Positions 60,800 to 64,000 of a stretch of 64,000 nt of DNA are shown here, piece after piece; the stretch's first letter is position 1; each line of letters opens with the position of its first letter. The position numbers and the translations under genes are program-made. Source of the stretch: Nematostella vectensis (taxonomy: Eukaryota > Cnidaria > Anthozoa > Actiniaria > Edwardsiidae); the NCBI RefSeq assembly GCF_932526225.1, contig NC_064036.1:17382953-17446952 (forward strand). Reading direction: 5' to 3'. Under the pieces are notes generated by a model. It did no database searches, was not told the DNA's origin, and saw only the letters and a program-made list of their open reading frames with translations.

Positions 60800-63162
60800 T
60801 ATCAGGAAAATGTAGTCTGTATAAAGGACTAGCCTGAAAGCTTAGTGTTTTAAACCTAACTGTATGTATTGTACATAGTTCTAAACTCTAACTGGTAGGT
60901 TAGTTAATGAATATATGAACTGGAGAAAATGATTGGGCGTGTACGGCTAGCGGGATTTCATCCATATTTATAAATAAATGATTATTAAACTTCTTGGTAT
61001 TTATGATATGGGATCATTTCTCTTCGCTATTTGTTTGTTGTTTTGAATACTAGTACACAGTCGCTTTGCTTGAATTGTTCGCGTACTTTTTTTAACAAAG
61101 AACTCGGCTTAGCTATGTCTGTCTCCTGATTTTAATTTATTGCGTAAGATTTGACGTTATTTTTCATAAAAGAAAGTAAGGATTAGGTGCCGATACAAAT
61201 AAACAAGTTTCCTACCCTAGCAAATCATTAGACAATATTTGACCTCGCCGATTAGCATCACTATTGAAAAGAGTGCTAAAAAGCTGCCTATGTTACACCT
61301 GTTGGTCGCTTTGTAGCCAGGCCTAGCCTCGACTCCGTGCGACTCGACGCCCCCAGCCTGACAGCTGTTGTTGAGCGAAGCACTGCGCTACCTTCATCTT
61401 TGACCCGTTTGTGTTTCGCCTTCTTCTACAAGGTAGTTTTTGTGTAAAATATGTACGTAGCCCCATTTGATAATACTTTTCCTGGTTCATTTTGAATGCC
61501 ACAACGCTATTTTTTCTTCTTAAATAAGCCTAAAGACGCCTTCGTTTTTGTTTTTGACAAGAAGGATTTCGATCTTGAATCTGCATAATAATGTTTATTA
61601 GATTTCGGTGTATTTCTTCGGTCACAATATTATATTTTATTATAGAAAATAGCAAAAATCAGCCGAAATATGCCATACTATTTCGCAAATTTAGCAGATT
61701 TCTCTTCGTATACTAGAGGATTTCTATCTCGAGGGCGTTAGATTCGGAGGGACGTTTCCGCTCGCATCTCTTCTTGGGGATTTCCCGAGAAATGATCATA
61801 TTCCATACTCCAAAATAGCAGTTTCGTTTATATGTGCTTGGCATGCGTGGGATTCCATCTTTTAGATTTAAACGAGTATATTATTTGTGTATGCATGTTT
61901 GAATAATTTCGTATTCCATTTATTTAGACATTTGAATATCCGTGCATGGCTAAGCGATATATTTAATTTCTCTCGAACATGACAGATTATATCCTCTACA
62001 TTTATGGAAGACGAGTGTGAATTTACTTTCTTGGCTAGTATACTCTTTCAAATAAACCAGAAAACTGCGAAAGAGCCAATTCATCTAGAGATGTCCCTTG
62101 TCTACTAAATATAGTTTTTTCTACGCATCTGTCAGATTTCTATTTTTCTGCGCAATCATTTTTCCAGTCCGGTATGGTAGGAAGATAAACTCCATGTCTG
62201 TACTGGGCGATAGAAATTGTTCGCTTATGTAAAAACACAACAAAGCAAAACCTAGGACATATTAGCAACAATAGTGCGTAGCAGCTAGTCTGTCACATTA
62301 ATTATTCCAATGTATTTGTCGCTTTTATGCCGTTAATTTTTTCTCTCTACAACGGACATAGAACTTTACACTTTCGGTCACGTAGGATTCGCCCTTAACA
62401 TGCATTCTACCATGTCTTTATCGCGAATGTTTTTTAGCAAAATTTATGTCAGAAATATAAAGCAAATGGCGTGCAGTGCCTGCCTTAAGGTCCACAAATA
62501 TATACATATATATTTTTTTTATTATCCAGTCTATTGTGAGAAGGTATTTAAAAATCGAAATTTGCGTCTAGAAGAATCACCTTGCATTGTTTCTATAACT
62601 GTTTGAAGATGGAAAAAATAGATTTTGACAATCAGTTTTGTCGACATTGATTATATGTTCGCTGACGATTTTTTATAACAGACATCCGTTTACATCGTAT
62701 ATGCGCGCAAACCAAAATGAAAATTTATAGTAATTTTGCAGTGTTCATTTAAATAGAACCTATATACAAAAAGTATCGTTTTATCTTGAGAAATGTGGTC
62801 ATTAACTATTAATGTATTTTTTTTCTTCAATCGCAAAAATGTATGTTTGTTGTCATTGTGCTATATTCGGTAAATACGTGTACTAATTTTCCTATTGAAT
62901 ATATCTACTTTGATAGCTACTTCTGCGAAACTCTACAGAGACCATTGCTGCGATATTTGATAAAGCAAACAAAGAAACAGTACGGACGTTACGCTGTAAC
63001 CTCACCGTATTCCTTACCAAGACTTAACAATGTTAAGTGGCCTTGCGCCTATTTAGCACATATGGTCATGGCTTAGGCCAACCTATATCAGGACTGTAAT
63101 CTGTTAACTTAACATCAGTTTGAAGACATTGTAAAGCAGTTTGCCCAAGAGATAGTTTCGCC
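60800..63162. other. Intergenic interval upstream of the last gene
   Basis: AT-rich sequence with no supported gene, tandem repeat or mobile element. The last few hundred bases presumably hold the promoter of the membrane-protein gene at 63163. I could not identify a TATA box with confidence. Confidence 0.5.
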
Positions 63163-63919
63163 ATGTGTATTTTCAATTGTATCGGGAAATGCATTGGCGG
63201 TACGTGCAAGTGTGTCGGCAAAAGCCTCATGGCCTGTTTGCGAGGACTATGCAAGTGTTTTTGCAACCCCGTCTCGGCAGCCGCCGGCTTCTTTATCCAA
63301 ATCTTCCTCTACGCTGGCTTCCAAGGGTTCAACATCGGCACAGATGTAGGCATCTTCCTGGAAACCACCAAGACATACGCCAAGTGTTACGAACTCGCGA
63401 CCACACCCATCTACCTCACCAACACCACTAACACTACGGACCAGATCTACTGCGTCAACAAACTCGCGAACGCCACCCAGTCTCACCTTATGGATCAGCT
63501 GCAGATTCTCACCATCCTTGAAGGAACCTTCTTCTTCTTCATTTGCCTGTCAGGTGAGTAGCCCGGGTGTCCAACATAGGCCATGGACATGTGCTGGCCG
63601 AGTCTGCGTAGATGAGGTAGTCTTGCTCTCGAGTCGGTCAGACCCGTTGCAATTTTCCCCAAAGGGCTGGCTGTATGGAGGTGACGAGGTGCTCCTGCGT
63701 ATGTTGGTCAGGAGTCTACCTCGGCTAAAACGGTCAGACACGTTGCGCCACGCTCGTGTCTTCCCGTGTGAAGGTTATTATTCTGATTGTACTATTCCTC
63801 TGATTTAAGGCGCTGTATACATGGTGCATATAGCCGTGCTATTCCCAAACGCCTGCAGGCATTGGCGAGATGACAACTTTGAGAACATGTTGGCAGAGGC
63901 ATCTCCCTACTACTCAAAG
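63163..63919 (+). CDS. Cys-rich N-terminus multipass membrane protein, first two exons (continues off the window)
   Basis: Exon 1 is 63163-63553 and exon 2 is 63810-63919. The GTGAGT donor and TTTAAG acceptor give matching phase, and a second GTGAGT at 63920 shows that more exons follow. The N-terminus has about ten cysteines in 35 residues (MCIFNCIGKCIGGTCKC, then CLRGLCKCFC), suggesting palmitoylation or a cytoplasmic cysteine cluster. Two hydrophobic segments are visible: AAAGFFIQIFLYAGF at about 40-55 and ILTILEGTFFFFICLSGAV at about 114-140. The loop between has possible N-glycosylation sites (NTT, NTT, NAT), so it is probably extracellular or lumenal. I do not recognise the family. A tetraspan-like or transporter-like protein is possible, with no function assigned. 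Confidence 0.6.
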
Positions 63920-64000
63920 GTGAGTACTCGCATGTCAAGAGTAAAAGCAGCTCTGATTTAAGGCTTCGGTTGCACCAGTTGTATGAAAAAAAAAAGAATC

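Noticed and set aside
62400..63076. Short plus-strand frames upstream of the membrane-protein gene
   Set aside because: No splice-site continuity with the 63163 exon and no recognisable domain.

Overview
This is a nuclear DNA window from an animal, read inward from a chromosome end. The first 1.3 kb is a CCCTAA-type (TTAGGG) telomeric tract in the orientation expected of a left chromosome end, followed by a subtelomeric satellite. The genes are intron-rich and metazoan: BBS2 of the BBSome, the retromer subunit VPS26 (closest to human VPS26B), a secreted astacin/MAM/trypsin protease and a D8C domain. Gene style, repeat content and base composition suggest a cnidarian, most likely a sea anemone such as Nematostella. 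That placement is inferred from general features, since no marker gene was compared. There are no operons or CRISPR arrays. A 200-base run of N (10690-10889) is an assembly gap.

Layout. 1-1925: telomere and subtelomeric satellite. 2391-10533 (minus): a 17-exon KDZ-type transposase gene with a phase-consistent open frame. 11227-13206 (plus): a D8C-domain exon and a small unrecognised coiled-coil gene. 14359-14991 (plus): a single-exon protein with a glycine/alanine-rich hydrophobic core. 15-18.7 kb: gene-poor, with a dispersed repeat and a tRNA-like fragment. 18732-26580 (minus): a complete 15-exon gene whose 683-residue product joins signal peptide, astacin metalloprotease, Thr/Pro linker, MAM domain and trypsin. 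29245-31993 (minus): a frameshifted fossil of a repeated protein family. 32078-38128 (plus): an F-box gene with a LINE reverse-transcriptase fragment in its first intron. 40630-45702 (plus): VPS26. 47836-58895 (plus): BBS2, 18 exons, 713 residues. 59045-60795: an 18-bp minisatellite. 63163-63919 (plus): the first two exons of a Cys-rich multipass membrane protein that continues past the window.

The most unusual observation is structural. Five intronic tandem arrays in three unrelated genes (protease, VPS26, BBS2) each have a repeat unit that contains a copy of the adjoining exon/intron junction: three splice donors and two splice acceptors. In each case the true junction is the terminal member of its own array. 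This suggests minisatellites seeded at splice junctions, which fill introns with decoy or alternative splice sites. I found it by eye and it needs a genome-wide test.

BBS2 and VPS26 are both housekeeping trafficking genes (ciliary cargo and endosomal recycling) and lie head to tail about 2.1 kb apart. I see no evidence that they act in one unit. All exon borders were chosen by GT-AG consensus, reading-phase continuity and recognisable protein families. They were not confirmed with transcripts.
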